DNA of 64,000 nucleotides from Amycolatopsis suaedae (GTDB lineage Bacteria; Actinomycetota; Actinomycetes; Mycobacteriales; Pseudonocardiaceae): NCBI RefSeq assembly GCF_004214935.1, contig NZ_SFCC01000003.1:124001-188000 (forward strand). Reading direction: 5' to 3'. The position numbers and the translations under genes were made by a program. Positions 52,616-62,500 of this stretch are shown here, in pieces. Positions within the stretch are counted from its first letter, which is position 1. Every line of letters starts with the position of its first letter. The notes beneath the pieces are model-generated. The model was not told the origin of the DNA. It was given only the letters and a program-made list of their open reading frames with translations, and ran no database searches.

Positions 52616-53551
52616 ATGGCGCTCGCCCGATTCGTTCCGCGAAAGGTCATCACGTTGCCGAAGTCCCTGACACCCGACGCCGTACCCGAGTACCGGGAGG
52701 CCGTCCCCGCCACCGTGCCCTGGCGTGAGCTGGCGCTGTTCGTGGGGATCACCTTCCTCGGGATCACCGCCGTGGCCCTCGCCTGGGCGGCGTTCGGCGA
52801 GTTCGACGACGAATCCGACGCGCTGCTGTTCGGCGGCGTCGGGATGTTCACCCCGGCCGCCGGGCTGGTCCTGACCGCGGTCATCACCGGCGACATCCGC
52901 ACACCCCGCCGCTGGCTCGCCAGTACCGGGCTCATCCCGGCCACGCCGTGGCGGCGGCACGTCGCCTACCTGGCGATCGGGCTCGCGCTCCCGCTGCTGC
53001 TGCTCGCGCTGACGCTCGGGATCGGCGTCGTCGCCGGGGTGTACGAACCCGGCAGGCCGTTCCCGTTCGACGCACTGGCCGCCGAGCTGACGGCGAACCT
53101 GCTGACGTTCCTGCCCCTGCTGGTGCTCATGTTCGGTGAGGAGTGGGGCTGGGGATACCTCCTGCCGCGGCTGCTGCCGCTGGGTGTGTGGCCCGGCGTT
53201 CTCCTCAGCGGCCTGATCTGGGGCCTGTTCCACGCCCCGCTCACGCTGCAGGGCTACCTGTACCCGAACCTGCCCGGCCTGCTCGGCACGCTGTTGTTCA
53301 CCGTCGGCAGTGTCCTGCTCGGCTGCCTGATGGCGTGGATCCGCATGGAGTCGGGAAGCCTGTGGCCGGCGGTGGCCCTGCACGGGTCGTCCAACCTGCT
53401 GGCCAATCCCATCCCGGCCGTCATCGGCACCGCGACCGATCCCGCCAACGCCAACGTCCACACCTCGCTGCCGGGCAGCTGGCCCAGCTGGATCGCGATG
53501 GCGATCGTCATCGGGGCGCTGGCACTCACCGGCCGGTACCGGTGGAAGTGA
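52616..53551 (+). CDS. CPBP-family membrane protein, motif 1 altered
   Basis: A 311-residue protein with about seven membrane helices, CAAX-protease/bacteriocin-processing family. The second motif LIWGLFHAP is normal. Motif 1 is GEEWGWGYLLPRL; the family consensus is close to EELGWRGYLLPRL, so the Arg of EExxxR has been lost by what looks like a one-residue deletion. ATG 52616 or a TTG near 52654. It follows the two-component system and may be one of its targets. Its stop and the next gene's stop touch (TGATCA). Confidence 0.82.
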   Translation: MALARFVPRKVITLPKSLTPDAVPEYREAVPATVPWRELALFVGITFLGITAVALAWAAFGEFDDESDALLFGGVGMFTPAAGLVLTAVITGDIRTPRRWLASTGLIPATPWRRHVAYLAIGLALPLLLLALTLGIGVVAGVYEPGRPFPFDALAAELTANLLTFLPLLVLMFGEEWGWGYLLPRLLPLGVWPGVLLSGLIWGLFHAPLTLQGYLYPNLPGLLGTLLFTVGSVLLGCLMAWIRMESGSLWPAVALHGSSNLLANPIPAVIGTATDPANANVHTSLPGSWPSWIAMAIVIGALALTGRYRWK

Positions 53552-54739
53552 TCAGTCCAGCGGTTTCCCGCTGCGGATCAGTTCCTCGACCGGCGCGATG
53601 CCCTCGTCCCAGCGGTTGACGTGCATCCCGGCCACGACCCGGTCACCGGCCAGCCAGAACGCGTGGAAAGCCTGGCCTTCCACGTCTCCGCGGGTGACCA
53701 CCCGGTCGTAGCCGCCGGGCGGGAACCAGCCGAGGAACTCCATGCCGATGTCGTACTGGTCGGTGAAGAAGTACGGGATCCGGTCGTAGGTCACGTCCTG
53801 GCCGAGCATCGCCCTCGCCGCGGCCGGGCCGCTGTGCAGCGCGTTGGACCAGTGCTCGACCCGCAGGTGCCGTCCGTAGCGGGGATGCCGCGCGGAGGCG
53901 ACGTCACCGGCCGCGTAGACGTCGGGGTCGGCGGTCCGCAGTGACTCGTCGACCAGGATGCCGTCGTCGACCGCGAGCCCGGCACGCTCGGCCAGTGCCG
54001 TGTTCGGGGCCGCGCCCACACCGACGATGACGGTGTCGGACGGCAGCCGGGTGCCGTCGTCAAGGACGACCGCGCTCACCTTGCCGCCCTCGCCGTGGAT
54101 CTCGGTGACACCGCTGCCGAGCCGTAGCTCGACGCCCTGCGCCCGGTGCGCCGCGGCGAAGAACTCGCCCATCTCCTGGCCCAGCGCGACGTACAGGGGT
54201 GCCGGTTGCGGCTCGACGACCGTCACCGCGCAGCCGTGGCCGCGGGCGGCGGCCGCGGTCTCCAGCCCGATCCAGCCCGCCCCGACGACGGTGACCCGGC
54301 CGCCCGCGCGCAGTGCCTCGCCGAGCCGGTCGGCGTCGCCGACCTTGCGCAGCAGGTACACGCCGTCGAGGTCGGCGCCGGGTACCCGCAGCGGGCGCGG
54401 CGACGCACCGGGGGCCAGCAGCAGCTTGTCGTAGCCGACGCGTTCGCCACCGTCCAGCTCGATCTGGTGCGCCGCCAGGTCCAGGCCGGTCACCGCGGCC
54501 GAGACCCGCAGGTCGACGGAGTTGTCCGCGTACCACCCCTCGTCGTGCACGAAGATCTTCGCGCGTTCCTCGGTGCCCTGCAGGTAACCCTTCGACAGCG
54601 GCGGCCGTTCGTAGGGACGTTCGGCCTCCTCGCCACACAGGATCACCTGCCCGGTGAAGCCTTCCTCGCGCAGTGTCTGTGCCGCCTTCGCACCGGCCAG
54701 TCCCGCGCCGACGATGACGAACGTCTGTTCCGTGCCCAT
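53552..54739 (-). CDS. NAD(P)H:ferredoxin reductase-type flavoprotein
   Basis: A 395-residue FAD/NAD protein of the putidaredoxin/rubredoxin-reductase class: FAD fold FVIVGAGLAGAKAAQTLREE, RPPLSKGYL, NAD fold VTVVGAGWIGLETAAAARGH, and YAAGDVASARHP. It ends with the usual C-terminal domain. It probably feeds electrons to a ferredoxin or P450. It lies 24 bp behind folE on the same strand and both are probably controlled from the folE promoter region. Confidence 0.92.
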   Translation of the reverse strand: MGTEQTFVIVGAGLAGAKAAQTLREEGFTGQVILCGEEAERPYERPPLSKGYLQGTEERAKIFVHDEGWYADNSVDLRVSAAVTGLDLAAHQIELDGGERVGYDKLLLAPGASPRPLRVPGADLDGVYLLRKVGDADRLGEALRAGGRVTVVGAGWIGLETAAAARGHGCAVTVVEPQPAPLYVALGQEMGEFFAAAHRAQGVELRLGSGVTEIHGEGGKVSAVVLDDGTRLPSDTVIVGVGAAPNTALAERAGLAVDDGILVDESLRTADPDVYAAGDVASARHPRYGRHLRVEHWSNALHSGPAAARAMLGQDVTYDRIPYFFTDQYDIGMEFLGWFPPGGYDRVVTRGDVEGQAFHAFWLAGDRVVAGMHVNRWDEGIAPVEELIRSGKPLD

Positions 54740-54763
54740 GCCCGCTCCCTCCGAGGAAACCGT

Positions 54764-55384
54764 TCAGCTCCGGTGTGTGCCGCCGACACCGGTCAGTGTG
54801 AAGAACTCCTGCCGTGATCGCGCGTCCGCGCGCAGGGTCCCGAGAAGGGCCGAGGTGACCGTGCGCGAACCGGCGGCCCGGACTCCGCGCAGCGACATGC
54901 ACAGATGCTCCGCCTCCACCACCACACCGACCCCCTTCGGCGCGAGGTGCTGCCAGAGCCAGTCGGCCACCTGTTTGGTGAGCCGTTCCTGCACCTGCAG
55001 GTCCCTGGCGAACAGTTCGACGACTCGGGCCAGCTTCGACAGGCCGAGGATCCGCTCGCCCGGCAGGTACGCCACGTGGGCGACGCCCTGGAACGGCAGC
55101 AGATGGTGCTCGCACAGCGACTGCACCGGAATCGACCGCGCGAGCACCAGTTCGTCGTACCCCTCGTCGTTCGGGAACGTGGTCAGGTTGAACTCGCGTG
55201 GGGTGAGCAGCTCGGCGTAGGCGTGGGCCACCCGGCGGGGCGTGTCGGCCAGGTGCGCCGACTCCGGGTCGCGGCCCAGTGCGACCAGCAGGTCGGCCAC
55301 CGCGCGCTGGGCGGCAGCGAGATCCACTCCGTCCCGCCCGGGTACGACCGTCAGCAGGGGAGCGGCGGTTGCCTCGGCGGTCAT
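54764..55384 (-). CDS. folE: GTP cyclohydrolase I
   Basis: A 206-residue GTP cyclohydrolase I, which converts GTP to dihydroneopterin triphosphate. The zinc/active-site motif is SLCEHHLLPFQGVAHVAYLP and the second Cys lies in VVVEAEHLCMSLRGVRAAGS. ATG 55384 has GGAGG 5 bases upstream, favoured over 55405. It is not in a folate operon here; the neighbour is a FAD reductase and the divergent gene is a Cys-rich regulator, which suggests an accessory pterin role. Confidence 0.93.
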   Translation of the reverse strand: MTAEATAAPLLTVVPGRDGVDLAAAQRAVADLLVALGRDPESAHLADTPRRVAHAYAELLTPREFNLTTFPNDEGYDELVLARSIPVQSLCEHHLLPFQGVAHVAYLPGERILGLSKLARVVELFARDLQVQERLTKQVADWLWQHLAPKGVGVVVEAEHLCMSLRGVRAAGSRTVTSALLGTLRADARSRQEFFTLTGVGGTHRS

Positions 55385-55393
55385 CGGCCCTCC

Positions 55394-55462
55394 TTCTAAA
55401 AACAATGCGTGCTAACATTAGAAGACTCGCCCGGCTTTCGTCAACGGGAGTGGTTTTTAGAA
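55394..55462. promoter_or_regulatory. Operator region between folE and Cys-rich regulator
   Basis: Three related sites occur: TTCTAAAAAC (55394-55403), TTAGAA (55418-55423) and GTTTTTAGAA (55453-55462), the last being the exact complement of the first. The first and third form a 10-bp inverted pair across the 77-bp gap; the third overlaps the regulator start codon. The pattern indicates regulator binding that represses both genes. Confidence 0.65.
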
Positions 55463-56127
55463 TGGATTCCTGGGACTCGCAGGTCTCGGCGGTCGCCGCG
55501 CTCGACGAGCCGACCCGGCGCCGGCTGTACGAGTTCGTCGTGCGCCAGCCGGACCCGGTGAGCCGCGACGAGGCCGCCGACGCGGCCGGGGTTCCCCGCA
55601 CCACCGCCGCGTTCCACCTGGAGCGGCTGGTCGAGGGCGGGCTTCTCGACGTCGTGTACGAGCGCCGAACCGGGCGCAGCGGCCCCGGCGCGGGCCGTCC
55701 GGCCAAGCTGTACCACCGCGCGGCCGGCCAGATCGCGGTGTCCCTGCCCGACCGCCGGTACGAGCTGGCCGGGCGCCTGCTCGCCGGTGCCGTGGCCGAG
55801 GCGGAGACGTCCGGTGAGCCGCCGAGGGCGGTGCTGGAGCGGCATGCCCGCGATATGGGTGCCGAGCTGGGCAGGGCATCCGGCCCCGGTGGCGACCCGC
55901 GGGCCGTACTGGAGGCCAACGGGTTCGAGCCCCGCCCCGACGGGGCCGGGTTCGTGCTCGCCAACTGCCCGTTCCACAGCCTGGCCCAGCGGCACACGGA
56001 GCTCGTCTGCGGGATGAACCTGTGCCTGCTGCAGGGCCTGCTGGACGGTCTCGCGGACACCGCGATGCAGGCGCGCCTGGCGCCCACCCCCGGTCACTGC
56101 TGCGTCCGGCTGGACCCGGCGCCGTAG
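55462..56127 (+). CDS. ArsR-like HTH regulator with Cys-rich C-terminus
   Basis: A 221-residue regulator of the COG2345 type. The winged HTH covers residues 12-75 (LDEPTRRRLYEFVVRQPDPV, then TTAAFHLERLVEGGLLDVVY). The C-terminal domain has Cys in NCPFHSLAQRHTELVCGMNL, a further Cys in CLLQGLL and CC near the end (PTPGHCCVRL), which resembles the iron-sulfur binding region of SufR-like regulators. It is divergent from folE with repeats in the gap, so it probably senses redox or iron status and controls folE and the reductase. Confidence 0.85.
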   Translation: MDSWDSQVSAVAALDEPTRRRLYEFVVRQPDPVSRDEAADAAGVPRTTAAFHLERLVEGGLLDVVYERRTGRSGPGAGRPAKLYHRAAGQIAVSLPDRRYELAGRLLAGAVAEAETSGEPPRAVLERHARDMGAELGRASGPGGDPRAVLEANGFEPRPDGAGFVLANCPFHSLAQRHTELVCGMNLCLLQGLLDGLADTAMQARLAPTPGHCCVRLDPAP

Positions 56128-56151
56128 TTTCCCGGCGTGGCTCCGGTGTCC

Positions 56152-56654
56152 GTCAAAGCACGTGAAGGCCACCTTCACCACGTCAGGGTCCGGCAATGTC
56201 GGGTGGTCCGGAGCGCGTCATTCGCGTTCCGGAAGCCGAGACGTGTTCAGGAACGCGAAACTCGTGCTCCGGCCCGGCGCGGTCGCGCGAACGGTCCGTT
56301 CGGCCAGCCGATGACAGGCTGGTCTCGCTATCTGGAAATGGCGTGCCGGGCAGTGGGATCAGGTGGGCGGGAACGTGCAACTCGCGGGTCCGGAACGGTC
56401 GACTCGCGGGTCGGGAACGGAAGACTCGCGCGAACTGCCCGTTCACGCGGGCAACCGGCACCACGTGAGAACCGGCGTCCACATGGTGAGTTCTGCGCTC
56501 ACGCACGCGAGTTCTGCATTCCGGCACGCGAGTTCTACGTTCCGGTACACGAGTTCCACGCTCGAGACCAGCCACCTCGCCTGGCCGCCACCGGACTTTG
56601 CCAGGACCCTGACGTCTCACGTGGTGAAGGTGGCCTTCACGTGCTTTAGACGTC
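56152..56654. repeat. Intergenic repeat element B (inverted ends, 21-bp units)
   Basis: This 0.5-kb stretch has no gene. Its ends are inverted copies of each other over about 55 bp: the outermost part includes AAAGCACGTGAAGGCCACC at 56155-56173 and its complement at about 56630-56648, and further in both ends carry a GGCAA(A/T)GTC-type motif. Inside, the right half (56428-56542) matches the core of element A with the same tandem 21-bp units (four units starting GAGTTCT or GAGTTCC). The left half contains the same kind of units on the other strand (ACTCGCGGGTCCGGAACG-like). There is no transposase. This is MITE-like in form. Confidence 0.7.
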
Positions 56655-56788
56655 GCTGAGCGTGATCGGCTGGTACCTTCGGGTGAAGGCCTCCGCGAAG
56701 GCTGGGACTCGGGAAGTTCGCGGACCTACCGTATCTGTCCGGATACTCGGCGTCATGCCGGGTGGAACGGCGACGATTGCGGGGAGGC

Positions 56789-58078
56789 ATGGTCGACGTT
56801 GGGCATCGCAGGATCGGGTTCATAGCGCCGCTGCGCGTCGGTGAGTTTCGCGCGTTGTGGGCCGCCGAGCTGGTCTCGGTGGCCGGGGATCAGGTCGCCC
56901 GCGTGGCGCTGTCGCTGCTGGTGTACGCGCAGACCGCCTCGGCGGCGCTGACGGCCCTGACCTACGGGCTGACGTTCGTCCCCTCCGTACTGGGCGGCTT
57001 CCTGCTCTCCGGGATCGCCGACCGCTTCCCGCGCCGTCGCGTCCTGGTCGTGATCGACGTCCTGCGGGCCGGGCTGGCTGCCGCCATGGCCGTGCCGGGC
57101 ATGCCGTTGCCGGTGTTGTGGGGCTGCGTGGCCGTACTGAGCCTGGCGGCCGGGCCCTACCGGGCCGCGCACATGGCGATGCTGCCGCAGTTGCTCGGCC
57201 CCGAGGTGTACCCGGCGGGGCTGGCGCTGCGGCAGTTCACCTCGCAGGCGGCGAACCTGGCCGGGTTCGCCGGCGGCGGTCTGCTGCTGGCACTGCTGGA
57301 CCCGCATGTCGGCATGCTGCTCAACGCCGCCACGTTCGCCGTCAGCGTCGTGGTGGTCATGGTCTGGGTACGGCCCCGGCCCGTTCCGGCGGAGGACGAG
57401 CCCCGGGAACGGGCGGACCGGTCCGGGCCGGCGGGCCCGAGGCTGGCGGTGCTCTACGGTCTGGTCTGCCTGATCGGCCTGTACGTGGTCCCGGAAGGGC
57501 TCGCCGCCCCCTACGCGGGCCAGCTCGGCTACGCCGCCGTCGGGGTGGGCGTGCTGCTGGCGGCCGAGCCGGCGGGCAGCGCGCTGGGGGCGTGGCTGAG
57601 CAGCCGGTCGCGGGCGGCGCCGACGCCGGTGCGCGCCGGGCTGATCGCCGCCGCGGGCGGTGCCGTCCTCGCCGTGTGCGCGTTCCAGCCCGGCCTGGTG
57701 TGGTCCGCCGTGCTGTGGGCACTCTCGGGTGTGCTGTCGACGGCGTACCTGCTGCAGACCCAGACCATGGTCGCCGCCGTGGTGCCGGCGAACCGCCACG
57801 GCAGGGTCATGGGCCGCATGGCGGGCTGCCTGTACTGCTCGCAGGGCGTCGCGGTGCTGCTCGGCGGCGTGGTGGCGGAGGCCGTCGGGCCGTTTCTCGC
57901 CGTCGCGGCGTCGGGTCTTCTGGCCGTAGCGCTGGCGTTACTGCTGGTGCTTGGGTGGCTGGGGGCTCGCTCCCGGCTCCGTCCCGGGAGCGAGCCCGGC
58001 ATCAGCCGACACGATCACCACTCCTTACCGGACATCGGGCGCACCTCCTCCCAGCAGACGGACTGGGCGCCATTATGA
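56789..58078 (+). CDS. MFS transporter
   Basis: A 429-residue polytopic protein with 10-12 helices: VGEFRALWAAELVSVAGDQV near the N-terminus and SGIADRFPRRRVLVVIDVLR in loop 2-3, the pattern of the antibiotic-exporter/MdtH-like MFS group. It has a short polar C-terminal tail. ATG 56789 is chosen but GGAGG lies only 1 base before it; GTG 56762 is the alternative. It overlaps the diguanylate cyclase gene by 4 bp. Confidence 0.85.
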   Translation: MVDVGHRRIGFIAPLRVGEFRALWAAELVSVAGDQVARVALSLLVYAQTASAALTALTYGLTFVPSVLGGFLLSGIADRFPRRRVLVVIDVLRAGLAAAMAVPGMPLPVLWGCVAVLSLAAGPYRAAHMAMLPQLLGPEVYPAGLALRQFTSQAANLAGFAGGGLLLALLDPHVGMLLNAATFAVSVVVVMVWVRPRPVPAEDEPRERADRSGPAGPRLAVLYGLVCLIGLYVVPEGLAAPYAGQLGYAAVGVGVLLAAEPAGSALGAWLSSRSRAAPTPVRAGLIAAAGGAVLAVCAFQPGLVWSAVLWALSGVLSTAYLLQTQTMVAAVVPANRHGRVMGRMAGCLYCSQGVAVLLGGVVAEAVGPFLAVAASGLLAVALALLLVLGWLGARSRLRPGSEPGISRHDHHSLPDIGRTSSQQTDWAPL

Positions 58079-59358
58079 GTGCTGAGGATCACGACGTGAC
58101 TACACAGCGTCGACCATGGCGATGGCTGGGTAGCTGGAAGCTGTGGTCATTGCCGCGTCATGTCGTGATTTTCGTGCTGCTCACCGACGTGTTCGCGGTG
58201 CTGACGAGCGTCGTGAGCCTTGCCGCGACGCCTTTTACGCCGGGTGACCTTACGCGGGCCGGGATGCTGACGGCGGTCGGGCTGGGGATGGCCGAGGTGA
58301 CGTTACGGCTGGAGCGGGTCCGCCGCAGGCTGTCCGACACGCCCCACGTGAACCTCAGCTCGGTCTGGATCATGGCGGTCACCGTCGTGACCAGCCCGGC
58401 GCTCGGAGCGGCCACCGCGGTCGTGCTCTACAGCCACCTGTGGTGGCGGGCCTGGCGGGAGATCTCCGGTATCACGGTCTACCGGGCCGCGTTCAACACC
58501 GGCGTGATGATCCTGTCGGCCCACGGTGCGGCGGCGGCGCTGGTGCCGTTCGACGCGCGGGCGGGCTCGCTGGAACAGGTGCTCGCCCTCGGCCTGGCGG
58601 TGACGGCGTACTGGGCGGTCAACTCGCTGCTGGTCGCCGTCGTGATCGGACTGTCCGACGGCGCGCGTTCCTGGGTGCGGCTGCTCGGCAGCTGGGACGA
58701 CAACCGGCTGCTGCTGGGGACGTTGTGCTTCGGCGCGGTCACCGCGGTGCTGACGCAGGTCAACCCGTGGCTGCTGGTGCCGTTGATGTTGCCGCTGCTG
58801 GTGCTGCACCGCGCCGTCGCCGTGCAGGAACTGGAGCTGGCGGCGACGACCGACAGCAAGACCCGCCTGCTCAACGCGACCACCTGGCACGCGCTGGCGC
58901 AGCGGGAACTGTCCAGGGCGCGGCGCCGCGGTACGCCGGTCGCGGTGCTCATGGCCGACCTCGACCTGTTCAAGCGGGTCAACGACAACTACGGGCACCT
59001 GGTCGGGGATCAGGTCCTGCGGGTCGTCGGCGACGCGCTGCGGCAGACGGTCCGCGACACCGACCTGACCGGCCGTTTCGGTGGCGAGGAGTTCGTGGTG
59101 CTGCTGCCGGACACCACAGTGGACACGGCCACCCGCATCGCGGCCCGTGTCGGAGCCGCCGTCCGGGCGCTGCGGGTCGAGGAGGAGACCACCGCGGATC
59201 TTCGCCTGACCGTCTCCATCGGCGTCGCCGGCTTCCCCGGCTCCGGTGACGACCTCGAGGCGCTGCTTCGTGCGGCGGACAACGCGTTGTTCGCCGCCAA
59301 GGCGGACGGCCGCGACACGGTCCGGACCGTGCGTAGTCCCGGCGGATCAGCCGGCTGA
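58075..59358 (+). CDS. Membrane diguanylate cyclase (GGDEF)
   Basis: A 427-residue protein with six or so membrane helices (residues 25-255) and a C-terminal GGDEF domain. The active site is FGGEEFVVLLP and the inhibitory site RDTD lies five residues before it, so it should make c-di-GMP with product feedback. No phosphodiesterase domain is present. Its start overlaps the MFS stop (ATGA). The c-di-GMP signal controls development and antibiotic production in actinomycetes. Confidence 0.92.
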   Translation: MSAEDHDVTTQRRPWRWLGSWKLWSLPRHVVIFVLLTDVFAVLTSVVSLAATPFTPGDLTRAGMLTAVGLGMAEVTLRLERVRRRLSDTPHVNLSSVWIMAVTVVTSPALGAATAVVLYSHLWWRAWREISGITVYRAAFNTGVMILSAHGAAAALVPFDARAGSLEQVLALGLAVTAYWAVNSLLVAVVIGLSDGARSWVRLLGSWDDNRLLLGTLCFGAVTAVLTQVNPWLLVPLMLPLLVLHRAVAVQELELAATTDSKTRLLNATTWHALAQRELSRARRRGTPVAVLMADLDLFKRVNDNYGHLVGDQVLRVVGDALRQTVRDTDLTGRFGGEEFVVLLPDTTVDTATRIAARVGAAVRALRVEEETTADLRLTVSIGVAGFPGSGDDLEALLRAADNALFAAKADGRDTVRTVRSPGGSAG

Positions 59359-59527
59359 CCCGAGCCGGAGCCGCATGCGGCACACCATGGCGTCGGCGCG
59401 GCGCCGCAGCGCACGAACGTCTGCCGCTGGGCGACCGATCTGAGGTAGGTGACCAGCGGAGCGCCGAGCCTGCGCCGCTCGTCGTGCAGCTGCACCAGCG
59501 CCACTCGTGTTCTGACCCGCGGTGCCC

Positions 59528-62500
59528 TCAGCCTGCCGTGACCGTGAAGCCGGTGAACCGGGCGGTGCCGGTGCGGCCGGAGCCGCCGTTCGCCGCCGTC
59601 ATGAACGCCCCGACGTCCTGCCGTGCCGCAGCGGGTACCGTCGCCGTGCCGACCTCGACGGCGCCGCACCAGGCCCGGTAGGTGTTCCCCGCCCGGACCA
59701 GCCGCAGCCGCACCGGGGTGGTGTGGCCCGTGGCGGTACTCACCCGGTCCAGCTTCCCGTCGCCGTCGCTGTCCGAGGTCAGTACACAGCCGTTCGACGG
59801 CGTCACGGCCAGGTTGAGGTAACCGGCCGCGCCGTCGTGGGACAGGTCGTCGCGCACCACCAGCCCCGCCCGCGCCCACGGACCGGTGCGGTCCTGGGCG
59901 GCGACCGTCACTTCGGCGGCGGCGCCGTCGGTCAGCCCGCCCGGCAGGTACGCGGCGCCGAACTCGTTGGTCCCGCCCCACATGTCCGCGCCGCCGCCGT
60001 GGACGGCCAGCACGTCGCCGGCCTGGCCGAAAGCGGCGTCGTTGAACGACACCGTGTGCAGCGGCGGCCGTACGCCGTTGGCGAGCAGCACCGGGCTCGA
60101 CGCCGTCACGCTGCCTGCCGCACCGGCGTACCGGTAGCCGGCCCGCAGTCCCAGGTCGAGCACCGGGCCGCCGGCCGTGGCGGGCAGGGTGACCCGCCAG
60201 CGGACCTCGGCCCGGCCACCGGGCGGAAGCTGTCCCGGAACGGGGGACAGCGGTTCGACGGTGGCACCCGGCGGCACCTCGGGGGTGACTGACACGTCGG
60301 TCATCGGGGCGAACCCGTTGCGGTTGCGCAGGTTCGCGGTGAGCACGACCGACCCGCCCGGCTCCACGGCGGCAGGCTCGGCCGCACCGGTCAGCTCGGC
60401 CTGGTGCACGTTGCCGCGCAGTTCGGCGAGCACGGCGCTCGCGGCGGCGTGCGGGTCGCCGGTGGGCCGGGTCGGCAGCCGGTCGTGCTGTCGCGCCCAC
60501 GCGTCCTCCATCGCGTACCAGTCGATGGGCCGCGGTGGCCGGTTCTGCTCCAGCGCCGACGACAGCTCGCTCAGGTAGCGTTCCCACCGTGGCCGGTACA
60601 GACCCGAGATCAGCCCGGACCACTCCCGGTTGGCGTAGTCGTGCAGCCCCTCGTCCGCGCTGGACCGGTTGCCCCACACACTGAGCAGGCTGCGCACGTC
60701 GTACTCCAGCAGCGCGCGTTCCCTGCTGTCCCGTCCCCACCGCCTGGCCTGCTCCAGCCACGGGCCGAGCAGGAAGTCACGCTGGCTGGAGGTGACCCGT
60801 TCCAGCAGGTCCAGCCAGCGTAGCCAGGCCGCGGACAGTTCGGCGAACCCGGCCCGGTCACCGCGCTGGTACGCCTGCTCCAGCCGCGGCAGCAGGATCC
60901 GGCTGCGGTTGGACAGCACCTGCCTGGCGACGTCGACCAGGTCGTAGCGGTACGCCTCGCTGTCGCGCAGCTCCGGCCGCACCGCCAGCAGCGCGGTCAG
61001 CGCCTGGTCGAACACGGCGGTGTCGTAGCGCTCGTGTTCGGGGCTGCAGCAGGACGCCTTGTCCGCGGACAGGCTGGGCCGTGCGCCGAACAGGCCGTCC
61101 GGCGGCTCGCTCCACCGGTCGTCACCGGGCATCGCATAGGCGCTGGCCAGCATCGCCCGCCAGGCGGCGCGGGCGTTCGGGTCGTCGCCGCCGTAGCGGC
61201 GCCGTGCCCAGTCATCGAACCAGGCGCCGGGGTCGGCGGGTCCGCCCCGCCAGGCCAGGCTGGTGAAGAAGTCGAACGCGGCCGGGTTGTTGTCGGCGGC
61301 CTCGGGCATGTAGGCGATCCCGGCCAGTGCGCTGCCCGGTTTGTTCTTCCACTGCCAGTAGCGTTCGTTCCACACGGTCAGGTTCGCGCCGATCGCGGTG
61401 TGCCCGCCGAAGTTCGGGATGCTGCCGAACGTGTACGGCGTGCCGCCCCAGTCCCGCTCCCTGCCCAGGCCGGGGTAACGGTCGGACAGCCCGTCGACGA
61501 CCAGCATCCGGCTGCGGTCCACCGCGCCGAGGATTTCCGGACGCGGATTGTTCTGCCAGCCGAGGATCACCCAGATCGCCCCTGGCCGCGCCGTCCGCAA
61601 TGCCCGTTCGACCGCCCGCGCGGCGTCAGGAACCGGGACGTCACCGGGCGACCCGCCCTCGTGCAGCAGGTCCATCTTGTACATCGTGCTGTCGCCGAAC
61701 CGCCGGCGCTGGGTGTCGTAGAAAGCCGCGGCGACGCGACCGAACTCGGCCGTGCGCGGGTCCAGCCAGTCGGGACGCCGGAAGCCACCCCAGTCGCCCT
61801 GCGGCACCACCCGGGCACCGGGATTCTTGTCCGCGAAGGACGGTGGGACGGTACCGAAGTAGCCGGGCAGCACCGGGGTGATCCCCAGCTCGCGCAGCCG
61901 GTGCACGATCCGGCGGCCCAGCGCGGCGCGCTGCTCGATCAGCTGACGGGACATCCCGCCGGGGAAACAGCACATGTTCTGCAGCAGCCACCACGGCTGG
62001 TGGGCAGGCACCGGGATCCAGGCGCGGATCTCCGTGTCGGAGTAGCCGAACCGGCGGAACGTGTCGTAGTAGACCGCCTCCTGCCCGGCGTACACCAGGA
62101 CCTCGTTGACCCCGTGCAGGGCGAGCACGTCCAGCTCGCGTTCCCAGCGTGCCCAGTCCCAGTACGGGCCGGTGTAGCCGTCGTTGGTGTCGTTGAGCGC
62201 GAACCGGTGCGGTACGTCGGAGGTCCGGCTGATCGGCGCGGCGGGAGCGGGCAGCCTGCCGGGCAGCCGCACCTGCTCGCCCGCCCAGGAGATGTTGACG
62301 CCCACCTCGCCGAGGTAGGCGTTGAACCCGGCCAGCAGCACGGCGTTGGAGCTGCCCTCCACCACGATCGCACCCTGCCGGCCGTGCACCCGGAACGTGT
62401 CCGAGGCCCCCGCGCGGGGCACGGCCCGCAGCCGTACCTGGTCGGCATGCCCGGGCACCAGCCTGCGCAGTGCCCGTTCGGCGGGCCCGGTGTCGAAGGC

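Noticed and set aside
56128..56788. Short open frames in element B (tandem ASSAF-like septapeptides)
   Set aside because: They follow from the 21-bp unit being a multiple of three. No start, ribosome site or domain supports translation.
59359..59527. Possible gene remnant downstream of the diguanylate cyclase (minus-strand stretch VALVQLHDERRRLGAPLVTY)
   Set aside because: It is coding-biased but has neither a family match nor a supported start or stop, and other frames read equally well. It could be a fragment of an old gene.
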